From assembly GCA_947472885.1 (NCBI GenBank), contig CANJBX010000003.1, forward strand, positions 28,700-92,699: a stretch of 64,000 nt of DNA. The letters run 5' to 3'. The stretch's first letter is position 1. Each line of letters starts with the position of its first letter. The notes under the pieces were generated by a model that worked only from the letters and a program-made list of their open reading frames with translations, made no database searches and was not told the DNA's origin. Positions 1-9,220 of this stretch are shown here, piece after piece. The position numbers and the translations under genes are program-made. This DNA comes from Hyphomicrobiaceae bacterium (lineage in GTDB: Bacteria > Pseudomonadota > Alphaproteobacteria > Rhizobiales > Xanthobacteraceae).

Positions 1-892
1 GCAGGTTTTCACCGACGCCCGGCTTGTCGAGTACGACGTCGATGCCGTGCTGCGAGAGCAATGCCGCTGGCCCGACGCCTGATACTTGCAGAAGCTGCGG
101 CGTTTTGATGGCCCCGGTCGAGACGATCACTTCGCGGGCAGCTTTGGCAGTCTTGATTTCGCCGCCCTGCCGGTAGGTGACGCCGATGGCGCGCTTGCCC
201 TCGAACAGGATGCGCTGCGCCAGTGCTTCCGTTTCCACTTTCAGGTTGGCGCGTGAGCGGGCGGGCTTGAGAAATACGCGCGAGGTGCTTTGACGCATGC
301 CATTGCGGGTGATGGCGTGATAGAGGCCGATGCCTTCGTTGTCGCCACCGTTGAAGTCCGCGCATTCCTTGCAGCCGGCTTCCTTGGCTGCCTGCTTCAC
401 GACATCGAGGACAGGCCACCAGTTGCGTTGCGGCTCGACGCGCAGCTCGCCGCCCGCGCCATGCGTCGCGCTGGCGCCGCCGGCGTAGTCCTCATGCTTG
501 ATGAAATAGGGCAGGACGGAATCCCAGCCCCAGCCTTCGAGGCCGAGTTGCCGCCAGTGGTCGAAGTCGCCGGCCTGGCCGCGCACCTGAAACAATCCGT
601 TAATTGACGACGAGCCACCAAGCGCCTTGCCGCGCGGATGCGAAATTTTCCGGTTGTGAAGTTCAGGCTCGGCCGCGGTTTCGAAACACCAGTCATAGGC
701 CGGATTGCCGATCGTATTGGCGTAGCCGTACGGCACCTTCATCCAGATCGTGCGGTCTTCCTTGCCGGCTTCGAGCAACAGCACGCGGCAATGCGGATCG
801 GCCGTCAGGCGGTTGGCGAGGATGCAGCCGGCCGAACCCGCGCCGACGATGATGTAGTCAAACTTTTCCGCGTCGTTCTGACTTCCCGGCAT
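1..892 (-). CDS. GMC family oxidoreductase (choline dehydrogenase-like), C-terminus cut off by window edge
   Basis: This is the N-terminal part (about 297 residues) of a flavoprotein alcohol/choline dehydrogenase-type enzyme. It was read directly from the minus strand because the ORF track omits it. It begins MPGSQNDAEKFDYIIVGAGS, so the FAD-binding motif VGAGSAGCILANRL lies near residue 15. The GMC signature GKALGGSSSINGL follows near residue 85. GMC enzymes are usually 530 to 560 residues, so the C-terminal substrate domain and the catalytic His are outside the window. It is transcribed away from the liv cluster. The substrate is unknown. Confidence 0.9.
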   Translation of the reverse strand, partial: MPGSQNDAEKFDYIIVGAGSAGCILANRLTADPHCRVLLLEAGKEDRTIWMKVPYGYANTIGNPAYDWCFETAAEPELHNRKISHPRGKALGGSSSINGLFQVRGQAGDFDHWRQLGLEGWGWDSVLPYFIKHEDYAGGASATHGAGGELRVEPQRNWWPVLDVVKQAAKEAGCKECADFNGGDNEGIGLYHAITRNGMRQSTSRVFLKPARSRANLKVETEALAQRILFEGKRAIGVTYRQGGEIKTAKAAREVIVSTGAIKTPQLLQVSGVGPAALLSQHGIDVVLDKPGVGENL

Positions 893-1248
893 TGTCTTCC
901 CGTTGTTCATTTTGTGTGTGGCGCGGGCAAGGACATTTGCCTGTTTCCAAGTGTTTTTTCAAAGTGCCGCACGTCGATCTTCCGGGGCAGTTTTCCAGCG
1001 TGCATGGCGGGTGCGCGTGGCGGCAAGCCGGTGGGCGGCGGTGGGCACATGCACGGGACAGTTTGTCGCAGGCTGATAGCCTAAATCGTTCGCACATGCG
1101 GTGAAGGCGGGTGGAATACCAGCCGCCACAGCCGGTCGCGCCTGGTCCAACCAACATACGTCTTTGGCCCTGCCGGAAAACGCGCTATAAGCATGGCAAT
1201 AAAAAAGATCACCGTTGCTAATGAGCGTTCGTCCCAGGGAGGATTCTG
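893..1248. other. Intergenic region between divergent GMC oxidoreductase and liv genes
   Basis: These 356 bp separate two divergent genes and should hold both promoters. I see no convincing gene. The small ORFs listed here (63 to 148 aa) have no recognisable motif and overlap each other on both strands. The only signals I can support are a sigma70-like element and a good ribosome binding site (GGGAGGA) just before the ATG at 1249. Confidence 0.5.
1164..1191 (+). promoter_or_regulatory. Possible sigma70-type promoter for the liv cluster
   Basis: TTGGCC and TATAAG are separated by 16 bp and lie about 60 bp upstream of the first binding-protein ATG. The match was made by eye to the general sigma70 consensus. 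It is a prediction only. Confidence 0.3.
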
Positions 1249-2448
1249 ATGAAGCTGTTCATGCGTGCCGCCGCCGCGGCTGTATTGTCGCTGTCGGCGA
1301 GTGTGGCTTCGGCCGATGTCGTCAAAATCGGTCTGATTGCCGACTTCACCGGCGCGTTTGCCGTGTGGGGCGCGCAGTTCCAGCAAGGGGTTGAGGCCTA
1401 TCAGGCCGTCAACGGCAAGACCGTGAAGGGGCCGGACGGCAAGGAACACGAAATCCAGTTTATTTATCGCGACGCCACCAGCGCCGGCCCTGAAAAGTCG
1501 AAGCAGCTCGCTGAAGAGCTGGTGCTGCGCGAAAAGGTGAAGTTCCTCGCGGGCTTCGATCTGTCGCCGCAGGCCATGGCCGTCGCCGACATCGCGACCC
1601 AGGCCAAGGTCCCGGTCGTCATCATGAACGCCGCGACCGCGTCGATCACGCGCAATTCGCCGTATTTCGTGCGCGTCAGCATGACAATCCCGCAGCACGG
1701 CGCTGTCGCCGGTCGCTGGGCCGCAAAGAATGGCATCAAGAAAGCCTATACGATCGTGTCCGACTACGCGCCGGGCTACGATGCGGAAAACTATTTCCAG
1801 AAGGAATTCAAGGCGGGTGGCGGCGAGATCGTCGGCAGCGCACGCACGCCGCAGCAGGAAACCAACTACGCCGCCTACATGGAAAAGGTGCTGCAGGCGA
1901 AGCCCGATGCGCTGTTCATGTTCCAGCCGGCAGGCTCGCCCTCGATTGCCTTCGTGAAGGCCTATGTCGAGCGCGGTCTCAAGGCGGCTGGCATCAAGCT
2001 GATCGGCACCGGCGAGACGCAGCAGATATTCCTGCCGCAGTTCACCGACGACGTGATCGGCGTGGTGACGAGCTTCCACTACACGGAAACCAACACCAAC
2101 CCCGCAAACCTCGCGCTCAAAGCACAGGTCACGAAGATGTTCGGCGATAAGGCTATCCCGGACATCGCTACGGTGGCGGCATGGGACGGTACCGGCCTTA
2201 TCTACAAGGGGGTCGCATCGCTTGGCCCGAGTGCGGAGGGTATCAAGTATGTCGACTTCATGAAGACCCAGAAGATCGATAGCCCGCGTGGACCGATCCA
2301 GATCGACGCCAACGAGCGTGACATCATCCAGAACATCTACATCCGCCAGATCGAGAAACGCGACGGCAAGCTCGTGAACATCGATATCGGCAAGGAAGAG
2401 ATGGTCAAGGACCCCTGGAAACTCGACAATCCGCCGAAGAGCAACTAA
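1249..2448 (+). CDS. Branched-chain amino acid-type ABC transporter substrate-binding protein (copy 1)
   Basis: This is a periplasmic binding protein of the LivJ/LivK (Peripla_BP_6) family, 399 aa. It has a Sec signal peptide (MKLFMRAAAAAVLSLSASVASA, about 22 residues). The mature protein starts with the VKIGLIADFTGAFAVWG segment typical of the family. An AGG-rich ribosome binding site precedes the ATG. The gene heads a cluster with a close paralogue and livHMGF. The ligand is not determined; members of this family bind amino acids, amides, aromatic acids and other small molecules. Confidence 0.93.
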   Translation: MKLFMRAAAAAVLSLSASVASADVVKIGLIADFTGAFAVWGAQFQQGVEAYQAVNGKTVKGPDGKEHEIQFIYRDATSAGPEKSKQLAEELVLREKVKFLAGFDLSPQAMAVADIATQAKVPVVIMNAATASITRNSPYFVRVSMTIPQHGAVAGRWAAKNGIKKAYTIVSDYAPGYDAENYFQKEFKAGGGEIVGSARTPQQETNYAAYMEKVLQAKPDALFMFQPAGSPSIAFVKAYVERGLKAAGIKLIGTGETQQIFLPQFTDDVIGVVTSFHYTETNTNPANLALKAQVTKMFGDKAIPDIATVAAWDGTGLIYKGVASLGPSAEGIKYVDFMKTQKIDSPRGPIQIDANERDIIQNIYIRQIEKRDGKLVNIDIGKEEMVKDPWKLDNPPKSN

Positions 2449-2471
2449 CGCCAGCTTCGGAAAAATCACTA

Positions 2472-2506
2472 CCGCGCGTGAAGCAAGAAACCCGCTCCAC
2501 GCGCGG
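2472..2506 (+). terminator. Hairpin between the two binding-protein genes
   Basis: CCGCGCGTG and CACGCGCGG form a perfect 9-bp inverted repeat with a 17-nt loop, 24 bp after the first binding-protein stop. There is no T-run, so it may act as an mRNA 3' stabiliser or partial terminator that raises expression of the first gene, rather than as a strict terminator. Confidence 0.45.
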
Positions 2507-2695
2507 CGCTTGCCTACGGAAATGCCTGAAAAACAAGAATGGCGTCCGCAGGATGCTTTGGTTCAAATCTGAAGTTTGCAATTCCTGACGTCTGCAAATC
2601 TTCAGCAGGGGGCTGAAACATCCAACGAATGAGACGCCTGTCGTGTGCGCAGAGCCAATGAACTTGAGCCTTGTGCGCTTAATGGGAGGGTATCG

Positions 2696-3898
2696 ATGAA
2701 GAAGTGGTTTTTGGGTGCAGCAGCTTCGGTGGCACTGTCGCTATCGGGCGGCGTCGCTTCGGCCGAAGTTTTCAAGGTCGGTCTGATCGCGGATTTTACC
2801 GGCGCATTCGCCACGTGGGGAATGCAATTCCAGCAGGCCATCGAAGCGTACCAGTCGGCCAACGGCAAGACCGTGAAGGGGCCTGACGGCAAGGAACACG
2901 AGATCCAGTTTGTCTATCGTGACAATGCCAGCCAGGGTCCGGACAAGACCAAGCAACTCGCCGAAGAACTGGTGTTGCGTGAAAAGGTGAAGATGCTCGC
3001 GGGCTTTGACCTGTCGCCGCACGCCATGGCGGTGGCTGACATCGCCAATCAGGCCAAGATGCCGGTGGTCATCATGAATGCCGCGACCGCGTCAATCACG
3101 CGCGGCTCGCCCTACTATGTGCGTGTCAGCATGACGATCCCGCAACACGTCGTACCGCTGGCCCAGTGGGCCTGGGGGAACGGCATCAAGAAGGTTTTCA
3201 TGATCACCAGCGACTACGCGCCTGGTCATGATGCGGCGCTCTATTTTTCCAAGACCTTCAAGGCATTGGGCGGTGAGATTGTCGGCGCCGAAAAGTCTCC
3301 GATCCAGGAAACAAACTACTCCGTCTATATGGAGAAAGTGCTGCAGGCGAAGCCGGATGCCCTCTACATGTTCCAGCCGGCGGGCTCTCCGTCGGTTGCG
3401 TTGGTCAAAGCCTACAGCGAGCGTGGTCTTAAGACGGCAGGCATCAAACTGCTGGGCACTGGTGAAACGCAGGAAATCTTTTTGCCGCAGTTCAATGACG
3501 ATGTAATCGGCACGGTGACTGCGTTCCACTATACAGAAACGAACACCAACCCCGGCAATACCGCTCTCAAGGCGCAGCTCAAGAAAATGTTTGGTGAGAA
3601 GGCTGGCCCGGATATCGCGTCGGTTGCGGCATGGGACGGTACGGATCTGATTCACAGGTCCGTTGCGGCGCTCGGCCCGAATGCCGAGGGCTTGAAATAT
3701 CTCGACTTCCTGAAGAATGCGAAGCTCGATAGCCCACGCGGGCCGGCCGTCATCGATCCGGTGGAGCGTGACATCGTGCAGAACATCTACATCCGCCGGG
3801 TCGAGAAAAGGGACGGCAAACTTGTTAACATCGACATTGCCACGGTTCCGATGGTGAAGGACCCGTGGAAGATCGACAATCCGCCAAAGAGCAACTAG
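2696..3898 (+). CDS. Branched-chain amino acid-type ABC transporter substrate-binding protein (copy 2)
   Basis: This is a second LivJ/K-type periplasmic binding protein, 400 aa, strongly similar to the upstream copy over its whole length. Shared blocks include GLIADFTGAFA, GPDGKEHEIQF and the C-terminal PWK.DNPPKSN. The track ORF starts at 2645, but the start at 2696 is better. It gives the signal peptide MKKWFLGAAASVALSLSGGVASA and follows GGGAGGG. It lies immediately upstream of livH, so it is likely co-transcribed with the permease genes. The two copies probably arose by tandem duplication and may differ in ligand range. Confidence 0.92.
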   Translation: MKKWFLGAAASVALSLSGGVASAEVFKVGLIADFTGAFATWGMQFQQAIEAYQSANGKTVKGPDGKEHEIQFVYRDNASQGPDKTKQLAEELVLREKVKMLAGFDLSPHAMAVADIANQAKMPVVIMNAATASITRGSPYYVRVSMTIPQHVVPLAQWAWGNGIKKVFMITSDYAPGHDAALYFSKTFKALGGEIVGAEKSPIQETNYSVYMEKVLQAKPDALYMFQPAGSPSVALVKAYSERGLKTAGIKLLGTGETQEIFLPQFNDDVIGTVTAFHYTETNTNPGNTALKAQLKKMFGEKAGPDIASVAAWDGTDLIHRSVAALGPNAEGLKYLDFLKNAKLDSPRGPAVIDPVERDIVQNIYIRRVEKRDGKLVNIDIATVPMVKDPWKIDNPPKSN

Positions 3899-3983
3899 TA
3901 GATTAACGTGCGGCCGCGTGCGGATGCCGACAGGCAAACACACGCGGCCATTCCTTCCCGGATTTCTTGCGTAGTAGCATCTG

Positions 3984-4856
3984 ATGTCACTCGGTTTCGC
4001 GCTTACCATTCTGCTGGATGGCATTTCCTACGGAATGGTGCTGTTCATCATTTCCGTCGGCCTGACGATCACCATGGGTCTGATGCGCCTCGTCAATCTG
4101 GCGCATGGCTCTTTCGCCATGATCGGCGGCTATATCGCCGGCTATCTCACGCAGGGCGGCACCAACTTTTATGTCGCGCTGCTGGTGGCCGCGATCATCC
4201 CCGGTATTCTCGGCGGCCTTGCGGAAGTCACCGTATTCCGGCCGCTCTATCGTAAGGCCGAACTTTCGCAGGTCCTGCTCACCATCGGCATCGTGTTCGT
4301 CTCGACCGCCGCCGTCACCGTAATCTTCGGCGCATTTCCTTATCCGGTCGTGTTCCCGGAATATCTCACCAAGCCTGTCGATATCGGTTTCCGTACCTAT
4401 CCGGCTTATCGGCTGTTCCTGATCGCCGTTGGCGGCGTGGTTGCCATCGTGCTGTGGTATCTGATCGAAAATTCGCTCTACGGCGCGAAGCTGCGCGCCG
4501 CGGTCGATAACCCGCGCATGGCGCGGGCCGTTGGCATGAACGTCAATGTCCTGTTCACCGGCACCTTTATGGTTGGCTGCGCATTAGCGGGTCTCGGCGG
4601 CGCCATGGGCGCTGGCATCATGTCGCTTGAGCCGTCCTATGCGCTCAAGTACGTCGTGCTGTTTCTGGTCGTGGTGATCGTCGGCGGTGAGGGCAGCTTC
4701 AAGGGTTCGTTCGTGGCGGCGATGTCGCTTGGTATCATCGATACGGTCGGAAAATACTTCTTCAGCCAGGCTGCGCCTTACCTCCTCTACGTGGCAGTGT
4801 TCATCCTGTTGCTGTGGCGGCCACAAGGTCTCATGCCCGCAAAGTCGGTGGCGTGA
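3984..4856 (+). CDS. livH: Branched-chain amino acid-type ABC transporter permease (LivH type)
   Basis: This is an integral membrane permease of the BPD_transp_2 family, 290 aa. It is highly hydrophobic, with about eight predicted transmembrane segments. It carries the family pattern GLTITMGLMRLVNLAHGSFAMIGGY near residues 27 to 50 and GGEGSFKGSFVAA near the C-terminus. Its stop overlaps the livM start (TGATG). It would pair with LivM to form the channel fed by one or both binding proteins upstream. Confidence 0.93.
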   Translation: MSLGFALTILLDGISYGMVLFIISVGLTITMGLMRLVNLAHGSFAMIGGYIAGYLTQGGTNFYVALLVAAIIPGILGGLAEVTVFRPLYRKAELSQVLLTIGIVFVSTAAVTVIFGAFPYPVVFPEYLTKPVDIGFRTYPAYRLFLIAVGGVVAIVLWYLIENSLYGAKLRAAVDNPRMARAVGMNVNVLFTGTFMVGCALAGLGGAMGAGIMSLEPSYALKYVVLFLVVVIVGGEGSFKGSFVAAMSLGIIDTVGKYFFSQAAPYLLYVAVFILLLWRPQGLMPAKSVA

Positions 4857-5875
4857 TGACAAAACCTTCGAGCACCACCACGCTGGCGCCAGCCGCTTTG
4901 GCGCCCATCAGCAAGCTCTGGGCCACTGTCGGTCATGTACTGCCATGGGCTATTGCCATCGGCTTCTTCTTCGTGGCCGAAGGCAGCCTGAGCATCGGCA
5001 CCCAGATCATGATCTGGATTCTGTTCGCGCTCTCGCTGGATCTCATACTCGGCTATGCCGGCATCGTCACGCTTGGACATGCGGCATTCTTCGGCGTCGG
5101 CGCTTACGCGGCGGGGCTGTTCTCTATCCACTTCTCGCCGGACCCGCTGATCGGGCACATCTTTGCCATCGTGGTGTCGGGCCTTCTTGGCCTCGTCACG
5201 GGCGCGCTGATCCTGCACACAACGGGCGTGACGTTCCTGATGCTCACGCTCGCCACCGTTTCGCTCATTTTCGAATTCGGCAACCAGACGCGCTGGCTCA
5301 CCGGCGGTGATGATGGTTTGCAAGGCATGCGGGTCGATCCGATCTTCGGGATGTTCGAGTTCAATATTTTCGGCCAGACCGCCTACGTCTATGCGCTGGT
5401 GGTGCTTTTCATCTGGTTCCTGTTCTCATGGCGGCTGATGCATTCACCATTCGGCCGCTCGCTTGACGGCATTCGCCAGAACTCCCGCCGCATGCGCGCC
5501 ATCGGCACGCCGGTGTGGTGGCGTCTCCTTGCGATCTACGGCATCTCGGCCGCGATGGCCGGTTCCGCTGGCGCGCTGTTGGCGCATTCAACGCGCTTCG
5601 TCGGTCTTTCGTCGCTGAGTCTGCTCACTTCAGGTATCGTCACCGTGATGCTCATCCTCGGTGGCACGCGCAAACTCTATGGCGCGTTCATCGGCGCGGC
5701 GATCTATTACCTCGTGCAGGACTCGACCGCGAAGATCAATCCACATTTCTGGGAGTTCATCGTCGGCGGCATGTTGATCATTACCGTACTTTTCCTTGAA
5801 GGCGGTCTGATGGATCTCGGTCGTATCGGTCGCCGCCTCATCAGTCGCTTCCGCCAGCGTTCGGACTTACCATGA
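4856..5875 (+). CDS. livM: Branched-chain amino acid-type ABC transporter permease (LivM type)
   Basis: This is the second permease of the liv importer, 339 aa. The track ORF begins at 4814 inside livH. The start at 4856 (MTKPSSTTT) overlaps the livH stop as TGATG, which is typical of translational coupling. The family segment LDLILGYAGIVTLGHAAFFGVGAYAAG is present in the first third, followed by multiple membrane spans. The stop overlaps the livG ATG by four bases. Confidence 0.93.
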   Translation: MTKPSSTTTLAPAALAPISKLWATVGHVLPWAIAIGFFFVAEGSLSIGTQIMIWILFALSLDLILGYAGIVTLGHAAFFGVGAYAAGLFSIHFSPDPLIGHIFAIVVSGLLGLVTGALILHTTGVTFLMLTLATVSLIFEFGNQTRWLTGGDDGLQGMRVDPIFGMFEFNIFGQTAYVYALVVLFIWFLFSWRLMHSPFGRSLDGIRQNSRRMRAIGTPVWWRLLAIYGISAAMAGSAGALLAHSTRFVGLSSLSLLTSGIVTVMLILGGTRKLYGAFIGAAIYYLVQDSTAKINPHFWEFIVGGMLIITVLFLEGGLMDLGRIGRRLISRFRQRSDLP

Positions 5876-6627
5876 CCGTGACTTCGGCCCTTTCCGTCCG
5901 TGGATTGAACAAGAGCTTTGGCGCGCTTGTCGTTGCGCAAGCTATCGATGTCGAGCTTGCGCCGGGTGCACGCGTCGGCCTGATCGGCCCGAACGGTGCC
6001 GGCAAGACCACGTTCGTCAACCTGCTGACCGGCTTCCTCAAGCCGGACTCCGGCACCATCGCGCTCGAAGGCACGCCGATTGAAGCGATGTCGCCGGAAA
6101 TGCGCGTGCAGCGCGGCCTCGCGCGCACTCATCAGATCAACACGCTGCTGCGTGAAGACACCGCGCGCGACAACGTCGCCATCGCGATTGCCGAGCGTAA
6201 AAAATACGCATGGCGCATGATGCGCTACACGCCGCAATGGAAACACTGCACCGAGCAGGCCGATGCGCTGCTGCGTGATATGGGCATTGCCGATGTCGGC
6301 AGCCGTCAGGTTCGTGAGTTGCCTTATGGCCAGCAGCGGCTGCTCGAAATCGCCATTGCGCTGGCGCTCAAGCCGCGCGTGCTGCTGCTCGACGAGCCGG
6401 CGGCCGGTGTACCGTCGGAAGAGGCGCACCGCATTCACGACGTGCTGGCAAAACTGCCGTCGGATATCGCCATTCTCATCATCGAACACGACATGGAAGT
6501 CATCTTCCGATTTGCGCGCGAGATCATCGTGCTGCTGCAGGGCCGCGTGCTGACGCGCGGCGCGCCGGCGCAGATCAAGGACGATCCCGAAGTGCGTGCG
6601 GTTTATCTCGGGCGGACGGTCGTATGA
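5872..6627 (+). CDS. livG: Branched-chain amino acid-type ABC transporter ATP-binding protein (LivG type)
   Basis: This is a cytoplasmic ATPase subunit, 251 aa. The Walker A motif GPNGAGKTT lies near residue 40. The signature region ELPYGQQRLLEIAIAL is a LivG-like variant of LSGGQ, and Walker B is VLLLDEPAAG. The H-loop region follows (IIEHDMEVIF). It overlaps livM and livF by ATGA junctions, so it is translationally coupled in the operon. Confidence 0.94.
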   Translation: MTVTSALSVRGLNKSFGALVVAQAIDVELAPGARVGLIGPNGAGKTTFVNLLTGFLKPDSGTIALEGTPIEAMSPEMRVQRGLARTHQINTLLREDTARDNVAIAIAERKKYAWRMMRYTPQWKHCTEQADALLRDMGIADVGSRQVRELPYGQQRLLEIAIALALKPRVLLLDEPAAGVPSEEAHRIHDVLAKLPSDIAILIIEHDMEVIFRFAREIIVLLQGRVLTRGAPAQIKDDPEVRAVYLGRTVV

Positions 6628-7331
6628 GCGCGGGTTTGAAGGTTGAGGGTCTGATTGCCGGCTACGGCGAAACCGTCGTGCTGGATGGCCTTTCGTTCGA
6701 GTTGCCGCCGGGCGGCACGCTCGCCGTGCTAGGCCGCAATGGCGTCGGCAAGACGACGCTGTTGACCACACTGATGGGCATCACGACCCGCCATAGCGGG
6801 ACCATCGCGCTTGGCGATCAGCAAATCGAGAAACTGCCGGTGCATATGCGCGCGCGCAACGGGCTTGGCTTCGTGCCGCAGGAGCGCGAAGTATTTCCGT
6901 CGCTGACGGTCGAGGAAAACCTGCAGGTGTCGGCTTTGCCGGGCGGCTGGGACATCGAACGGGTCTACGACCTGTTCCCGCGCCTGAAGGAACGCCGCAA
7001 GAATACCGGCAATCGCTTGTCCGGCGGCGAGCAGCAGATGGTCGCCGTCGCCCGCGCGCTGCTCGGTGCGCCGAAGGTGCTGCTGCTCGACGAGCCGCTC
7101 GAAGGGCTTGCGCCGATCGTGATTGAATCGCTATTCGAAGCCTTGATCAAGATTCGCGACGAGACCGGCCTGTCGATGATTCTGGTCGAGCAGAAGGCCG
7201 ATCTGGCGCTGTCATTTGCGCGCGATTTCGTCGTGATCGACCGCGGCAAGATCGTGCATCGCGGACCCAGCAAGGAATTGCAGGGCGATCATGACCGGCA
7301 GCATCGCCTGCTGGGCGTCGCCGAGGCCTGA
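6624..7331 (+). CDS. livF: Branched-chain amino acid-type ABC transporter ATP-binding protein (LivF type)
   Basis: This is the second ATPase of the importer, 235 aa, the usual LivF length. It has Walker A GRNGVGKTT, signature LSGGEQQMVAVARAL and Walker B VLLLDEPLEGLAP. It is the last gene of the cluster and overlaps livG by four bases. A short palindromic repeat follows, and then a convergent SDR gene. Confidence 0.94.
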   Translation: MSAGLKVEGLIAGYGETVVLDGLSFELPPGGTLAVLGRNGVGKTTLLTTLMGITTRHSGTIALGDQQIEKLPVHMRARNGLGFVPQEREVFPSLTVEENLQVSALPGGWDIERVYDLFPRLKERRKNTGNRLSGGEQQMVAVARALLGAPKVLLLDEPLEGLAPIVIESLFEALIKIRDETGLSMILVEQKADLALSFARDFVVIDRGKIVHRGPSKELQGDHDRQHRLLGVAEA

Positions 7332-7344
7332 CGCCAGACTTGGT

Positions 7345-7374
7345 CATTGCTTCGTCGTTACGCTCCTCGCAATG
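7345..7374. repeat. Short palindromic intergenic repeat between convergent genes
   Basis: CATTGC and GCAATG flank TTCGTCGTTACGCTCCTC. The unit resembles the dispersed 'cattgcgaggagcg..cgacgaagcaat' repeats I know from rhizobial intergenic regions. It sits between livF and a convergent SDR gene, where it may help termination in both directions. Family membership is from memory. Confidence 0.5.
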
Positions 7375-7382
7375 GCGCGAAT

Positions 7383-8273
7383 TTATTTCTCCGCCGTCGT
7401 GCGCAGCTTCCACGGTTCGATGCCAAGTTCCTTCTCGAATGCTTCCGCGCGGTCGAAGGCTTCCATGATGCGCGTAAACCGCTTCTCGACCCATTCGCGC
7501 GGGCTGGAGTGCGTCAGGATGTAGAATTCATCTTCCTGAATGGCCTTCACGACGCGGGCGCCGACCTGCTCGGGTTTCAGGCCATCCTTGATGAGATAGC
7601 CCATGAAATGATCGGCCTTGCGCTCGAACGCGCCGCCAAGGCGATCCGGCCTGCTGCGCGCCGACAGGTGAATGCCGGTATCGACGGCGGCGGGGCACAG
7701 CACGGAAACGCCAATGTTGTGACCCGCGAGTTCCTGCTCCAGCCCTTCGGAAAGCGCGACGACGGCGTACTTGGTCAGCGAATATGCGCCGGTGCGGAAA
7801 TTCTGATTGACCTGCAGGCCGGCAATCGAAGCCGTGTTGACGATATGGCCGCCCTGGCCATGGGCCTTCATGCGCGGCACGAACGTGGAAACACCATTGA
7901 TTGCGCCCTTGATGTTGACGTCGATCACCCAGTTCCAGTCGGCTTGCGTGATTTCGTCGAGCGGCGTGCCGAGCATCGCGACGCCCGCATTGTTGCAGAG
8001 AATGTGCAGTGGGCCGAACCGCCTTTCGATCTCGTCGGCGGTCTCTTTCAGAACCTGCGCGTCGGACACGTCCGACACGAAGGCTTCGGTCTGCCCACCG
8101 AGGTTGTGCAGGCGGGCGCGGGCTTCTTCCAGGGCGTCCTTGCGGATATCGACCATCGCGACATTGACGCCGGCCTTGACCAGCGCCGTGGTGATGCCGA
8201 ATCCGATGCCCGACGCCGCCCCGCTGACGTATGCGGTTTTGCCCTTGATGTCCTTCACGCGTGCCACTCCCAT
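7383..8273 (-). CDS. SDR family NAD(P)-dependent oxidoreductase
   Basis: This is a classical short-chain dehydrogenase/reductase, 296 aa. The cofactor motif is SGAASGIGFGI near residue 15. The structural motif CNNAGVA and the catalytic YSLTK (Tyr-x3-Lys) are present. The C-terminal extension (to 296 aa, against about 250 for the core) contains FERKADHFMGYLIKDGLKPEQVG, seen in oxidoreductases that act on bulky alcohols. It is divergent from a second SDR gene 48 bp away, and the two are distinct in sequence. The substrate is unknown. Confidence 0.88.
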   Translation of the reverse strand: MGVARVKDIKGKTAYVSGAASGIGFGITTALVKAGVNVAMVDIRKDALEEARARLHNLGGQTEAFVSDVSDAQVLKETADEIERRFGPLHILCNNAGVAMLGTPLDEITQADWNWVIDVNIKGAINGVSTFVPRMKAHGQGGHIVNTASIAGLQVNQNFRTGAYSLTKYAVVALSEGLEQELAGHNIGVSVLCPAAVDTGIHLSARSRPDRLGGAFERKADHFMGYLIKDGLKPEQVGARVVKAIQEDEFYILTHSSPREWVEKRFTRIMEAFDRAEAFEKELGIEPWKLRTTAEK

Positions 8274-8320
8274 TTATCGTCTGAACGCTGTTATATGCCG
8301 CAGTCGCTGCACGGGAGACA

Positions 8321-9172
8321 ATGATGAAGCAAGCAGACCTGTTCAACATTAAAGGCCATGTCGCCATTGTCACGGGCGCAGCCTCGGGGCTTGGCCTCGC
8401 CTATGCCGAGGTGATGGCCGAGAATGGCGCAACCGTCGTGATGGCCGATCTCAATCCGGCGACGCTCGAGGAACATGTAGCGCGGCTGAAGGCCGCCGGC
8501 TGCAAGGTCGAGGGCGCGGTCGTTGATGTTTCAGATACCGATGCGTTGCGCGATGCCATCGACGGAGCGGCCAAGCGTCACGGACGGCTGGATTACCTGT
8601 TCGCCAATGCGGGCATCAGCGCCGGGCCTGGCACCCTGTTGACGCCGGATGGCGCCATCGACAAGTTCGATGTGAAGGCATACCAGCGCGCCATCGACAT
8701 CAACCAGACCGCGACTTTGATGGCGATCCGCTTTGCCGTGCCACATATGAAACGCCAGAAATCCGGCAGCATCGTCATTACGGCGTCCATTGCCGGCATT
8801 CAGGCGGAGCCGATCTGCGGCTACGGCTATGTCGCTTCCAAGGCGGCGGTCATCAATATCGCGCGGCAGGCGGCGGTCGAGCTTGCGCCGTTCAACATTC
8901 GCGTCAATTCGATTGCGCCGGGACCGTTTCTCACCAATATCGGCGACGGCCGTCTCAAGAAGCAGCCGGAAGTCGTCAAGCTGTTTGCCGACATGGTGCC
9001 GCTTGGGCGCGTAGCGAACACCAACGAGATCAAGGGCCTCGCGCTGTTGCTCGCGTCACCGGCCGGTAGCTACATCACCGGCACGGTGATCCCGATTGAT
9101 GGCGGCGCGACCTGCGTCTCGACTCGCGGCAATTATTCTGCCGCGATACAGCACGATGGCAGCAATCTCTGA
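8321..9172 (+). CDS. SDR family NAD(P)-dependent oxidoreductase
   Basis: This is a short-chain dehydrogenase, 283 aa. It has the cofactor motif TGAASGLGLAYAE, ANAGIS, and the catalytic YVASK tetrad segment. C-terminal ITGTVIPIDGG is the usual SDR ending, followed by a short tail. The start is MMKQ (8321) or the second Met at 8324; GGGAG lies upstream. It is transcribed divergently from the previous SDR gene and converges on hyuB. The substrate is unknown. Confidence 0.88.
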   Translation: MMKQADLFNIKGHVAIVTGAASGLGLAYAEVMAENGATVVMADLNPATLEEHVARLKAAGCKVEGAVVDVSDTDALRDAIDGAAKRHGRLDYLFANAGISAGPGTLLTPDGAIDKFDVKAYQRAIDINQTATLMAIRFAVPHMKRQKSGSIVITASIAGIQAEPICGYGYVASKAAVINIARQAAVELAPFNIRVNSIAPGPFLTNIGDGRLKKQPEVVKLFADMVPLGRVANTNEIKGLALLLASPAGSYITGTVIPIDGGATCVSTRGNYSAAIQHDGSNL

Positions 9173-9185
9173 CACTTGCATCTTT

Positions 9186-9216
9186 CGTCATGCCCGCAAC
9201 AAGTGCGGACATGACG
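9186..9216. terminator. Bidirectional hairpin between convergent SDR and hyuB genes
   Basis: CGTCATGCCCGC and GCGGACATGACG are 12-nt arms with one mismatch and a 7-nt loop. They lie exactly between the stops of the SDR gene (9172) and hyuB (9221). The arms look like the common rhizobial 'cgtcatgcccg' repeat. It probably terminates transcription in both directions. Confidence 0.55.
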
Positions 9217-9220
9217 GCGG

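Noticed and set aside
1081-2469. Long minus-strand ORF (462 aa) opposite the first binding-protein gene
   Set aside because: It is a shadow of the clear periplasmic binding protein; it has no motif and repeats a similar shadow at 3092-4024.
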